Below, piece by piece: positions 48,035 through 58,403 of a DNA stretch of 59,493 bases (position 1 is the first letter of the stretch; every line of letters starts with the position of its first letter). The translations under genes were made by a program, and so were the position numbers. This DNA is from Nemertoderma westbladi (Eukaryota > Xenacoelomorpha > Nemertodermatida > Nemertodermatidae), in contig JAUCBJ010003235.1 in NCBI GenBank assembly GCA_032718475.1, positions 1 through 59,493 on the forward strand, in the 5' to 3' direction. The notes under the pieces were generated by a model. The model was not told the origin of the DNA and did not search any database. It worked only from the letters and a program-made list of their open reading frames with translations.

Positions 48035-48092
48035 GGGGGGCGGGGGGGGGGGGGGGGGGGGGTGGTATACCCCCCCCCCCCCCCCCCCCCCC
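48035..48092. repeat. Poly(G)-poly(C) inverted pair (G run, TGGTATA, C run)
   Basis: A ~30-nt G tract (one C interruption at 48041) is followed by TGGTATA and a ~23-nt C tract, so a single strand could fold into an all-G:C hairpin. A further C run is at 48233-48257 and another at ~48888-48902. Exact lengths may be unreliable, as homopolymers are error-prone in sequencing and assembly. Confidence 0.85.
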
Positions 48093-49559
48093 TAGGTACA
48101 ATTTTCAAATTGTTGTTTCTTTATTTAATCTAGAGCAGAATGAGGATTACAAATCCTGGAAAACCGCTTAGTGAGACCTCTTTCAGTTCTCGAGTTATCA
48201 CTGTTTTTATGTACAACGGTCTGTCCGTATACCCCCCCCCCCCCCCCCCCCCCCCCCTTAACTTTAATTACTGCAGTCGACTTATCTTTATTATATATAC
48301 CCAAATGAGCAACTTAAATCCAAACTAATGTGGGAAATCGACATCAACAAAAAAAACGTGTCACCAAACATCCACTGTTACATTAAGTCTATACACGATC
48401 GTCTTATAGCTAGAAAATTTCTACATAATTTACTGATCCGTCAACATCCGTTAATCTAGACTAAGTTACACTGTAGATGTGCTAATCTAAAACTAACTCA
48501 CAATTAAATACAAACCAATTTTACATTATCATGCTAATTCTCCAAAAATACCACTTTTAGTACATTTGCAGGGGGGATTCCTAATAAAAGTTATTGCTTC
48601 TCAACGTGATCATATTTCGAAGATATGACGATTTTACTGATTGCATAAAAAACGATAGACTGTGGAAACTGAACGCAAATCCCAACTCGGCGATACGTCA
48701 AATTAATATTTCGCCACAATGTTAAATTGTCAATTAAGGAAAAGGAGCAGGTTATAGTGGTACGTTATTCTAAATAAAACAATAAACTAAAGTCAATAGG
48801 TTACAGTTTTTACTCCCAGTTACATAATTTCGCTTAAGCCTTCATTCAACACGCAAAGTAAACTCTTTTACCTTCAAAAACTGAGTGACCCCCCCCCCCC
48901 CCTCCCCCCATAATTTGATATATGGCGCTCAGTAATATGGATTTTACAAAGCAATCACGGAGCTGTGGGGTTTTTTCCAAATTGGTTGAGTTTTTCCTAA
49001 ATTTAGCAATCGATAACTTGGACTCTGTACTTCCTACATTCCGGATACCGATTGGACCAATCTACCCTTCTAATTATTATCACCACTCCAATCTCCTTAT
49101 ATGTAATAATTAAACTGAAACTCTTTGTCAATGTACCATATCCGAGGGTCATTAGTTCTAACTGCGTGTTGCCTTGCCTTAGTCAAGGGCATTGATTCGA
49201 TTCGATTCCGGATAAATAGTAAAATAAGTTGGTATCATGACAGTGTAGTAAATGTATTTATTCAAAACGGCCAAAATATCATATAATTTATTATATAAAA
49301 ACAAAATTATATTCAAAGTAAACAAAGTAAATGAAAATGCACATTAATTTATAATTTTAGTCAAATTACTAACTATACCTAATATATAAAAATAAAGCAA
49401 ATTAATAACCACGATTATAATTGAATACCTGTGCGGTGCAATAATAATAGGTGGTTCGAATGTGATTGTCGGATATAACCAATTAAACGCCCCATCCGGA
49501 AGGATGTAATGTAACAATTAATTTTATTGTATACTAATATTGGATGCAATCAATATCGA
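48093..49559 (+). other. Intergenic sequence with one dispersed-core repeat copy
   Basis: 48731-48820 is a copy of the dispersed core family (GGTTATAGTGGTACGTTATT, AACAATAAACTAAAGTCAAT). At ~49150-49205 a GATTCGATTCCGG B-box-like stretch hints at another SINE head. No exon recognised. Confidence 0.45.
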
Positions 49560-49960
49560 TATGTGGGGCGAGCCACGATGTTTAGGTGAGCTTTAGCATA
49601 GCCGATAGCGGGATAATTAATGGACGGTATGTTATAGTTTTTGTCGTCATCGTTGGAAATGTTTGAAAGCTAATAAGTTAGCCAATCATTGGTGAAATGA
49701 ACCTAAATTTGGTACACTTACACACAATAATATAGTCTATCAGAAGTTCAGAAATTTCATTCAGACATTCTTCTATAATTCCTCTGTATGTCGCTCGGGG
49801 GCGAATTGTGAAGAACTATATCTATCTAGCTATGATTATAGAAACAACCACCAGATACATCTGAAATCTGTTAGGAGTGACCAGCTGCTAATTGCTACGG
49901 AAACGCTCCCCTTGACATCGTGCTGCGCGAAGGGCCCATGAACGAGTTATTTAAATAGAA
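49560..49960 (+). mobile_element. Dispersed repeat related to 34753-35270
   Basis: Shares in order GGGGCGAGCCA, TAGCATAG, GTCGTCATCGTTGGAAAT-like, GCTAATAAGTTAG, TGAACCTAAATTTGGTACA, AGATACATCTGAAATCTG and CGTGCTGCGCGAAGGGCCCA with the segment inside the hAT-like element, at roughly 60-70% identity by eye. Non-coding and of unknown class. Confidence 0.7.
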
Positions 49961-50038
49961 CCCCTAAGTGAAGCTTAAATGGGATGTTTAATTGGCCAAC
50001 ATTGGAAATGTGTGTCATTGGAAATAAAACCTGTGTAA

Positions 50039-50044
50039 TTTATT
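50039..50044 (-). terminator. Candidate poly(A) signal of the LMTK-like gene
   Basis: TTTATT on the plus strand (AATAAA on minus) about 100 nt downstream of the stop codon at 50142-50144. Confidence 0.4.
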
Positions 50045-50141
50045 GCTTCAGTGAAGTATTACTGCTGCATTCCTTAAAAATATATAAAGTAGAAAAAACC
50101 AAAATAAAATCAATAAAATTATCACTGAGTTAGCCGAGGAT

Positions 50142-53100
50142 TTACACGACAATGTCAGTTGTAGGCGACGTTGGTTTTAATGGACAAGTTCGTATTGCGG
50201 GCGAACTGGGGGCGCCGTCGGGGCTGAGTCGGTGTGAATCGGGTGGACTGAGACGCCCTGACGACGATCGCGCCTCCAGCGGATCCGACTGGAACCCAAG
50301 GTTCACGCCACCTTGCGACTTATTCTTGAACTCTCTCCGTTTCTCTATCAGCTCGAATGACTCGCTCTGTTCTAGAATACTCCCGAGTTCCTGGTCCAAT
50401 CGTACGCGATCATTCTCCACCAGTCGGGAGCATTCGATATGAATGTCCCGAATGTTATCAGAGATTTCGGCGGCAACTTTCCTACCGTGAGATGTAGGGA
50501 CGACCTTACGGTCAATGACCTGACTACTTTCGCGGTCATTGACCTCTCGAATCCGGTCTTCCAGGATGGAAGAAACGTCCTCATCGGTGTCCGACTTATC
50601 GGGACTTCCGTCGTTCTGCGACGCGTTGCCTTGTCTACCGCTGGGGGGCGCATGTTGATGTAGTTCCTGCAATTATAAAGTATAAAATAAAAGATCCGTG
50701 AAGAAAAGACACAAGTAAATTTATTTTATTTTATATTGGAGCAGATGTAGGCCTAACTGCTGTTTAATTACGAAACTTACATTCTCCCATGTAACCTGAA
50801 CCCATATAGTCACAAAGTCTATTAAATACATATCCCCTCACCGCTTCCCCTTCTCAGCGTTACTAATTATTAGTTGTAGGCGGCCGTCGTACCTTTTTAT
50901 AATGTTCTTGGTTTCCAGGGATATTTACTCCAATCCCAGAATGCAACGATCCACCACCGCCGGGCTGCAGTGTAGCACTCCGATGACTCATTGTGTAGCG
51001 AACCTTATCGGATGAGTCATCCAGATCAGAGTAACTCATAGAGGACGATGGCTCTTCTATAAACGTCGTCTGGGGAGGAATACAACATTAACTATTTATA
51101 AATTAGAGTAGACCTCGTCAATAACATCTTTTAGACTGAGACACTTTTTTATGGCTGTACTAGTAACTAGTATCTGGCACATTTTTTTATGACTGTACTG
51201 CAGCAACTATATGTGGCACATTTTTTAGCGTTTTAAAGCAGTGAGTATGAGAGGTAATTAGTATGATAAACATGTGGGTGTGCCAAAATGTTTATACGTC
51301 TGCTTGTGACAAACTTATATCTGATTACATTAAAATTGTCATATCTTCCTTTCTGTTAAAATTGGAAATTTACCGCACTTCATTAACAAAATTTTATCAT
51401 TGAATTTTGGTAGAAATATAAACTAACTAAAACAAATAGTGGATGAGCGCTACACAATTATTGTCGGCTATTTAAACGATTTTTCACAATGAAAATTTGG
51501 ATTTTCCGTTCGTTTCTTTTCTAAAAATAACGTTTTCCTTCGCTTCTAAACGTTTGACTTGTAAATTTTATTTATAATTATGTAAAATTAGTTAAAGGGG
51601 AGTAAATGATTATGTTCCTCTAGCGTTACTGATACGGTTAATATAGAAAAATTCACGGAAATATTCAAACCAGTTGATTAAAAATTGTAAATGTAGTTTA
51701 ACATAGTAAATTTTGCTATCAACAATATTTCGAGAGAGATGGTACACCTCGTTGGTTTTATTGAGTAATATAAATTTCAATATGTCTCATTAAATTAAAT
51801 TTGTAATAACTCGAAAACTAAAATAGACATTAAGATATAGAAAATCCCCCCGATACCGTTCACCTACCTGTAGAAGGTCTGGGTTGGATCGCAATAGACT
51901 CTTATTGACCTTCCCGTCGAGTCGCCCTCTAGCGGTCAACGAATCGAGAAGAGACGAAGCGGGGCTGAGTGATTTGAGTCTATCGGAATTCTCTAGCGGC
52001 GACTCCTGGAATTCATCATTACCATCGACTTCCTCCGTCTCCTTAAGGAACTCGTCGATAACATTGAGGTCAACGACCTCCGAGTCGCCCTGAGGTCCCG
52101 CCGTAATGACGTCATCACTCAACAGTCGCTTAGCAACGACAATAAAATCGTCTTCGAACCCAGCAACGCGAGGTTCGTCGACGAAGTTGTCGGTGAATCC
52201 GACAGAATCGTCGGAAATCCGGGGAAGACCGGACGCGGAGTCACTCCGACTCCGTGCCGGTACCGCGGACATTGGGACCAACGCCCGCCACTTGGCGTCG
52301 AACTCGGGACTGTCGATTCGCGTCTGGTTGGACTGGAGGTGAGCCAACAGGGAGACTGCGTCCTGGGCTGTGGGCCGGTCGCCCGGCGACAACCAACACA
52401 ACCTCATGGTCTCGTGTATACGCGCTGCTATTGGTCCGCTCTGCAGCGACGGGGGAGGCAGCACAACGGATCGGTCCACCAACACCAACCGCAGAACGTC
52501 TGAGTCACTCAGAGCCGAATAGGGTTGTCTTCCGTACTCAAGCAGTTCCCATAGCAACACACCTAATCAACAAATAAAGAAGTCCAGTTCAACAGAACCA
52601 AATAATACTAATAATAATAATAATAACATGGCCTGGGCCGTTATGGCCTATTATGGGACGGGATGGTACTTCGGCATTGAACGACAGGGAATTCAATATA
52701 TTTTGTTTCTAAAATCTATAACTTTGGCCAAAAGTTAGGTTTTCAGCATTTAGAGTCATACCTAAAACCCTACGTTAAACAAACACCTATGGTTTCGCGT
52801 CATTAGGTCCTTTGCTGCAATATTCTGGTGTTTTTAAGGGAAAGGAGCAGGTTACACTGACATGTTATTCGAACCAAAACAATAAACGAGTCCAATTGTA
52901 CATGTTACAGTTTAATTATTGCTGGGAATAAATAGATTTATGGTAAGAAATAGCTTTACTGTAAATATATATAATTAAAACTAGTATAAATATATAGCAG
53001 CACCTACGACGCAGGACTGAACTAACGACCACTTGCTGGACCTGTACGTATTGTAATAACGTTTTATATTAGTTTTAGGTTAGAGTAGAAATCGTAATTG

Positions 53101-56100
53101 TGTAATATTGTATTTGTAACCAAGTAACACAAAGGACCCCCCATGGAAATAAGCTGTAAATCTTTAGGGGTCATCCTATATGTTACGTCGGACAATAGTG
53201 ACAATACCAATCATAATATTATCATATTATTTAATAATTAATTCAAAGTAAAATAATATAAAATCAATGTAAAATAATTTAAATTCAATGTAAAATAATT
53301 TAAATTCAATGTAAAATAATGTAAAAAATCAATGTAAAATATTGTAAGATCAATGTAAAATAATGTAAAATCAATCTAAAAAACGTCATTTTATAAGCAA
53401 ATTGTAATAAGCAAATTGGAAAAACCACTATTTACTGGTAAGTCTTATGTAGACTTAGTCAGAATAAATTATGGAACACATTGGTTTCAATGGGAGCGTC
53501 TCCGCTGGAAAATCGTAAGTTACGACCTATTAGTCGAAAGTGATTATGTTCCATGTTCCATCTTTTGACACATGACTCATGTGTTATATCCGGCAAGATG
53601 CCTGTGATTGGTTACCTACTTTGGGTATAAATATGCAGTAAATGTGAGACGCATCTTATTTTTTTTTTCAATTGACTGTGTGACCAATGGAACAAGGAGG
53701 CAATCATTTTGACATTAAGACACTAAGACACTTGACAGTTGACACTAAGACAACGATCTGTAACGACTTAACAGTGGAGCGCGGGCCTAATGATGCATTT
53801 ATTGCATTTCATAAAATATCTTCAGAACGACAAAGGGTTTAATTAGTTAATGTAAATTAAGACGGTTATTGTGAATTGTATATGAATATTACAGTAGGTG
53901 GTGTAACATATGGTGGGACCATTTTAGTTTGAATACCAGGTGAATTTTTTTTGGTAATGTGTAACATACCCATTAAGACTGCAATAGCTTTAATAAACAG
54001 GGTGGCTGTGAATTTTCCTTCGTTACATAGGTTAGTTAGGTTCCACCTTGGTGTATAGTGGTTTGCATTGGCGCTTGCATTGATTTCCAATCTATCTGGA
54101 GGTCGTGGGTTCGATCCCTGCGTGTGGGCCAAGACAGTTTTCGATTCGGAACGAATGGTTTGAAGGAGCTAACCAAACCATGGGGCATCTATGCCTTGCA
54201 TCCTTAAATGTTAGAGCTCTAACGGTCGAAGAAAACTCATTTATATACTTTTTTACAAGTGTTGAAAAGTATCTTAAACTAATTGGTAATAATGTTTAAA
54301 AAATATATAAATTCTGATAATAATTTAACAAACTAATTGCAACTATCAAACTAGTTTGGAACCTGGTAATTCCGGTAAAATTCCGGACGGAATTGGCCCC
54401 ATTACGGCAATTCCGGCCGGAAACGAAATCGGGCAAAAACCGCCGGAATTCCGGCCGGAACGGAATTCCGGGACATCCCTACCAATAAGATTATTAAATT
54501 GATTTAAGATAATTAATTATATATATGCAATTAATTACTGAAATTCCACCTCCATACATAAATCTACTAACCGAACAATACCATACAATATCAATACAAT
54601 ACAATACAATACAATACAATACAATACAATACAATACAATACAATACAATACAACATCATACAATAGGATTCTATTAAATCGCATCAGGGATTCACCATT
54701 GAGAGACTGCTCCGTGGAAATCAGAATGGGTTCCGTAAAGGTCGTGGGACCATGGAGCCCATTTTGGCACTTAGAAGGATAATTGAAGAGTTATCAAAAA
54801 AGAAAGACAGGCATCTGGCTGTTATCTATGTTGACATCTTCAAGGCCTTTGATTCAGTCTCTCGCTCACTTATGTTCAGCATGCTTTCATTATATGGGAT
54901 TCCTGATGAAATTATTGCAGCAATCAGATCAGTATATGATGGTTCGACAACATTTGTATCTACTGTTGACGGTGACACAGAACCATTTGAAGTGTTATGG
55001 GGCGTCCTCCAGGGAGACACACTTGCACCATTCTTGATCATAATTGTTGTTGACTATGTTCTACGCATGTCCTTAGATCATCATAATGATGATGGGGTGA
55101 TGATAACTCCACCTACTGGCTCCAGAAGTCGAGGAAATCCTGCCAAGTACCTAACTGATCTAGACTTTACTGATGACTTAGGAGTACTCTCAGAATCATT
55201 AGAGGGAGTCCAACGGCTCCTCAACTCATTAGAACATGCTGCTTCTAGTGTTGGTCTTTTTATTAACTCCAGAAAGACCAACATTTTGACAGTTAACTTT
55301 GAAAGTCCTCAGCAAGTCTCTGATCGGATGAGCATAAGCTCAAAGGATGGTATGCTTGAGCATGTGGACGACTTCTGTTACCTGGGATCATGGATCCGGA
55401 AGTCAGGTGAGGACCTTCGAATACGTAAGGGAAAGGCATGGGCAGCCTTGAATAGGCTTTCCAGGATTTGGAAGTCACCGAGAATTAATCGGAAACTTAA
55501 GGTCCGATTATTTAGAGCAGCAGTAGTTCCAGTACTCCTCTATGGGAGTCTATGCTGGGCTCTAACTGCTGAGGACACCAAATCTCTGGATGGCACATTC
55601 ACGAGAATGTTACGCCGGGTTCATTGTGTCAAGTACAATGCACACATCTCCAACCAGACACTATATAACATTGGATGTGTCTCATTGGTTCCCCCAAGCT
55701 TGACACTAGAACAAAATCGCCTCCGCTTTGCAGGACATTGCTTTCGCCGTGAGGACCAGCCAGTGCATAATCTTGTACTTTGGCAGCCTCATGGAGTGAA
55801 TAAGCATGGTGGACAGCCCATGACTTTCTTGAGACGCATCTTAAAGGACACTGGCCTTGAAGATGCGGATGATCTAGCAAATATCATGGATGATATGGAG
55901 TTGTGGCGGTGCAATTTTGTTGACAAGCCGGCACAGCATTCTAAAAATGCAGTTGCAATGCAGCATGCCGATCCTAGTAGTAGTAGTAGTACTAACCGAA
56001 TGTCCACATGTTAGCTGGCTTTGTAAGATTTTTCGGCTCCAACCCTGTTGCGGTAATGGCCACTGACTCGTAAGCCAACCACCGTATCGGTACAGCTAGC

Positions 56101-56189
56101 TCCCCACCTTGTAGAACGTAATAATCGTCGCGATAATGTTCTTGGGCGAGACCGTATTCTCCTATCTTCACTGACAATTCCATAGTGAC
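50142..56189 (-). CDS. LMTK: Lemur-type (LMTK/AATYK-like) kinase, C-lobe and cytoplasmic tail, 5' part missing
   Basis: Minus-strand exons 56189-55997, 52562-51868, 51069-50893 and 50666-50142 splice in one frame (530 codons with stop). The first starts VTMELSVKIGEYGLAQEHYR, matching the VKIGDYGLSHSKYRED region of vertebrate LMTKs. It continues IRWLAYES (APE region), NMWTFGVLLWELLEYGRQPY, CWLSPGDRPTAQD and FDAKWRALVP, all LMTK-like. The rest (~430 aa) is a low-complexity acidic/Ser-rich tail (ESPLENSDRLKSLSP, SPPDSHRLSPDG). LMTKs are membrane-anchored kinases acting at endosomes and in neuronal trafficking. The metal-binding DYG Asp is Glu here (EYG) and APE reads AYE, so catalysis is doubtful. 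The N-lobe and catalytic loop were not found between 56190 and 59493 and must lie beyond the window or be lost. Intron 52563-55996 holds LINE copy 2. Confidence 0.85.
52836..52930 (+). mobile_element. Dispersed repeat core, copy 3
   Basis: AGGAGCAGGTTACACTGACA then TGTTATTCGAACCAAAACAA and TAAACGAGTCCAATTG, in the LMTK intron. It is preceded by GCGTCATTAGGTCCTTTG, which is also found before the copy at 56513. Confidence 0.7.
53240..53385. repeat. Degenerate ~21-bp tandem repeat (TCAATGTAAAATAATTTAAA)
   Basis: Six to seven imperfect copies in the LMTK intron; AT-rich minisatellite. Confidence 0.8.
54051..54135 (+). mobile_element. tRNA-like SINE head
   Basis: GTGGTTTGCATTGGCGCTTG then GATTTCCAATC and CGTGGGTTCGATCCCTGCG match A-box, anticodon-arm and B-box order of a tRNA-derived head. 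The acceptor stem does not pair, so a SINE fragment is favoured over a tRNA gene. Confidence 0.55.
54360..54481. mobile_element. Fragment of a GC-rich hAT-like end (CCGGAATTCCGGCCGG repeats)
   Basis: Repeated AATTCCGGCCGGAA palindromic motifs end in GGGACATCCCTA, a hAT-type terminus. A related CCGGCCGGAGACGG motif with TAGGGATGCAAC occurs at 58547-58640. The opposite end is not identified. Confidence 0.5.
54592..54660. repeat. (AATAC)n microsatellite at the LINE 5' junction
   Basis: About 12 copies of the pentamer immediately before the truncated LINE copy 2. Confidence 0.9.
54661..55990 (+). mobile_element. RTE-like LINE, copy 2 (5'-truncated, ORF open, FADD changed to FTDD)
   Basis: Starts at ACAATAGGATTCTATTAAAT, 5'-truncated at the AATAC microsatellite, and ends in (TAG)5 at 55975-55990. 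The frame 54752-56014 is open for 420 codons and shows RT motifs VIYVDIFKAFDSVSR (motif A), [13 protein letters not shown] (QGD), DFTDDLGVL (motif C, normally FADD as in copy 1; the Ala codon is Thr at 55169-55171) and [12 protein letters not shown], then a C-terminal [13 protein letters not shown] and [12 protein letters not shown] region. The endonuclease is lost. The class is judged RTE-like by motif style. The ORF runs past the element into LMTK exon antisense sequence, so its last residues are not retrotransposon-derived. Confidence 0.9.
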
Positions 56190-56512
56190 CTGAAATGGTA
56201 TTATAAATGAAGGCCGAAGGGGATTCGTTTAGTGGTCTAACCCCCTCTCATCTATTAATTACGGTGGCTCATTGCGGCCAATTTAAATTGTAATCAAACT
56301 TTTCAATAAATTATTATCATTCAAAATTCATTTAAAAAGTTCAATTCAATTCAGGCTTTCAGTAGCTCTGCAAGGCCTGCCCATTGTCTTATACTATGCT
56401 GATGTCTGCTGCTGCACAGTACTTCCGCGGCATTAGGTCCTTTGGTCCTGCGACATACATCCTGCGGTCAGGTGGTGTCATATACCGGCACCTGGTGTCG
56501 CTAGAGAAACGA

Positions 56513-56630
56513 GGACGTTACAGTACAGTCAGTCAGTGACATATTATTCTAACCAAAACAATACACGAAAGTCAATTAATCACACAAGTACAGTTAAATT
56601 TTTGCCAGTAATATGCAGAACCTCTAACAT
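56513..56630 (+). mobile_element. Dispersed repeat core, copy 4
   Basis: TATTATTCTAACCAAAACAA then TACACGAAAGTCAATTAATC, followed by ACAGTTAAATTTTTGCCAG. Lies just upstream of the VIPAS39 5' end. The sequence 56190-56512 has no recognised exon on either strand. Confidence 0.65.
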
Positions 56631-56777
56631 AACAAAGGACGCCATGGCCATACACTGATACATTAATCTGTTAATGATGCGTTTCGTTACCTATAATTCA
56701 GTAATTCCGTAATTAGGCCTTCAACCTTTGCCGCATCCCCTACTGCCTACAGTATTCTGGTATTACTGGCAACCGCA

Positions 56778-58403
56778 ATGAGGCCCTCCCACCCAATTCG
56801 CCAGGCGAGTCACACGGGCTCGGTGGGGGGCGAGGACGGGGAGTGGTGGAACGAAACCTCCTACGTCTACGCAAGGAATCCATTCGACGAGGACGAACCC
56901 TCCGACTCGTTGGAGGGAAACATCGCGGGTTGGGACGCTTCCACGTTCCTTAGAGACTCGGTATCACGGCAACAGGCTTCGGATACAGTCCGCGTCGCCA
57001 GGGAGATGAAGGCCAGCGGGGTCTATAACGAGATCGCCGCCAACGACCCACACGACACCCTAGAGAGCTACATGGATGGGGTAAACCCGAGACGACTGTC
57101 GACTCAACCAGGTCGTTACGAATCCTTTCCAGCCGTCAAAAAACCCGAATTCAGTTCCGGTAAGGAAATATTTAGCAACGAATCAAACAGACGTTACGTA
57201 TCGCGCCGGTTACAGGCAATTAATTTAAACACAAATATCGATGTTTGGAAGTTATCCGACGACGATATCGAGCTTTCCAGACGTCTTATCGAGGTCATTG
57301 ATAACACGTTGCCGGCGTTGACACCGCGAGAAACTGTCGCAGCACTGAAAGCCGGTCGTCAGGTTTCTATACATCATTTACGCGGTCTGCAAGACAAACT
57401 CGAACTCATTAAATGGGCGAGTTCCTCCGATAAACTCAGTCTCAAGCCAGACTCGCAGACTTCCTCCAGTTGCCATGGTGACGCGCTACTTCGCTGTGTT
57501 ATCTTCCTGCGACAGACAACCTCCCCATCCATCTTCTTCCGAGAGATCGCGAAACTAAACGCAGCCGCTCAGACGTTCCTTTATTACCTAAAACGTCTGT
57601 CTCGTCTGGAACTCGCGAGGGATTTGCTGATGCAACTGGGTCGCAGAGAAGAAGCCCAACTCATCCACTACCAACACATTTGTAAAGAAACCGACCCGGT
57701 TCAATTATTATCCGACTTACAAGGTCTCGTTAAGTACTGGAAGACTAACGGACTTCTAGTCCCGATGATGGATAAAGTTGTGAGTCAACATTGTCGGCTG
57801 GTAGAGAAACAAATCGCGATAGAAAAGTTGGACAATTTTAGCGAGTCTGTCGAAATTTCCGACGACGGGACCACCAAGAAGATTCGACGTAGCGCCAAAC
57901 TTTCTGGAGGCAGTTTGTGTTCGACGCTGTACTACTGTTGTTTGTACCACTACGGTGAGCCGGAAGGGGCCATATCCAGCCCGTTGACAATTAAAACCTC
58001 ATTCGCATTGACGGACAAGCAATACCAGACGATGGCGGTAGGGGCGCGCGGTAAATGTTCCTCCTGGCACGATATAGAACGACTACTCACCACAAAGAGT
58101 TTATTTACTCGCGCCGATAAACTCAAACCGGCAATGAGTTTCCATTCGCTGTCCCTTATGTTGCACAGACTTAAAGCGCCCCCTGAGTTTATCTCGAAGT
58201 TCCTTAGAGGAATTTCGGATCGAGACGATTGTGTGAGACTGTCCCAGACCCTGGGTTGCCATGGCGTCGCTATAGAGGTGCTTAAGTCTGCACGAGACAG
58301 ACTAGGTTTGGTTGACTATAGGAATTCTTTGAAGCCCGGCACTAAAGAGTTCGATTACATAACTTTATTGCTTAAAGATTCAGCCACTAAATGGAAGAAT
58401 TAA
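56778..58403 (+). CDS. VIPAS39: VIPAS39/SPE-39 homologue (VPS33B-interacting endosomal trafficking protein), 541 aa
   Basis: One uninterrupted frame from ATG 56778 to TAA 58403. The N-terminus GEDGEWWNETSYVYARNPFD parallels the acidic start of human VIPAS39 (EEEYWNSSKFKAFTFDDED). The C-terminal half matches throughout: VSIHHLRGLQDKLELIKWAS, CVIFLRQTTSPSIFFREI, LYYCCLYHYGEPEGAISSP, FALTDKQYQTMAVGARGKCS, LLTTKSLFTRADKLKPA, and the final SATKWKN. Length is close to vertebrate (493 aa). In animals the protein pairs with VPS33B (CHEVI complex) in endosome/lysosome-related organelle trafficking. A pyrimidine-rich AG at 56751-56752 just upstream is a likely 3' splice site, so a 5'UTR exon is probable. 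Absence of coding introns is notable; a retrocopy cannot be excluded, although no poly(A) tract is seen. ATTAAA at 58479-58484 is a candidate poly(A) signal. Confidence 0.93.
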   Translation: MRPSHPIRQASHTGSVGGEDGEWWNETSYVYARNPFDEDEPSDSLEGNIAGWDASTFLRDSVSRQQASDTVRVAREMKASGVYNEIAANDPHDTLESYMDGVNPRRLSTQPGRYESFPAVKKPEFSSGKEIFSNESNRRYVSRRLQAINLNTNIDVWKLSDDDIELSRRLIEVIDNTLPALTPRETVAALKAGRQVSIHHLRGLQDKLELIKWASSSDKLSLKPDSQTSSSCHGDALLRCVIFLRQTTSPSIFFREIAKLNAAAQTFLYYLKRLSRLELARDLLMQLGRREEAQLIHYQHICKETDPVQLLSDLQGLVKYWKTNGLLVPMMDKVVSQHCRLVEKQIAIEKLDNFSESVEISDDGTTKKIRRSAKLSGGSLCSTLYYCCLYHYGEPEGAISSPLTIKTSFALTDKQYQTMAVGARGKCSSWHDIERLLTTKSLFTRADKLKPAMSFHSLSLMLHRLKAPPEFISKFLRGISDRDDCVRLSQTLGCHGVAIEVLKSARDRLGLVDYRNSLKPGTKEFDYITLLLKDSATKWKN

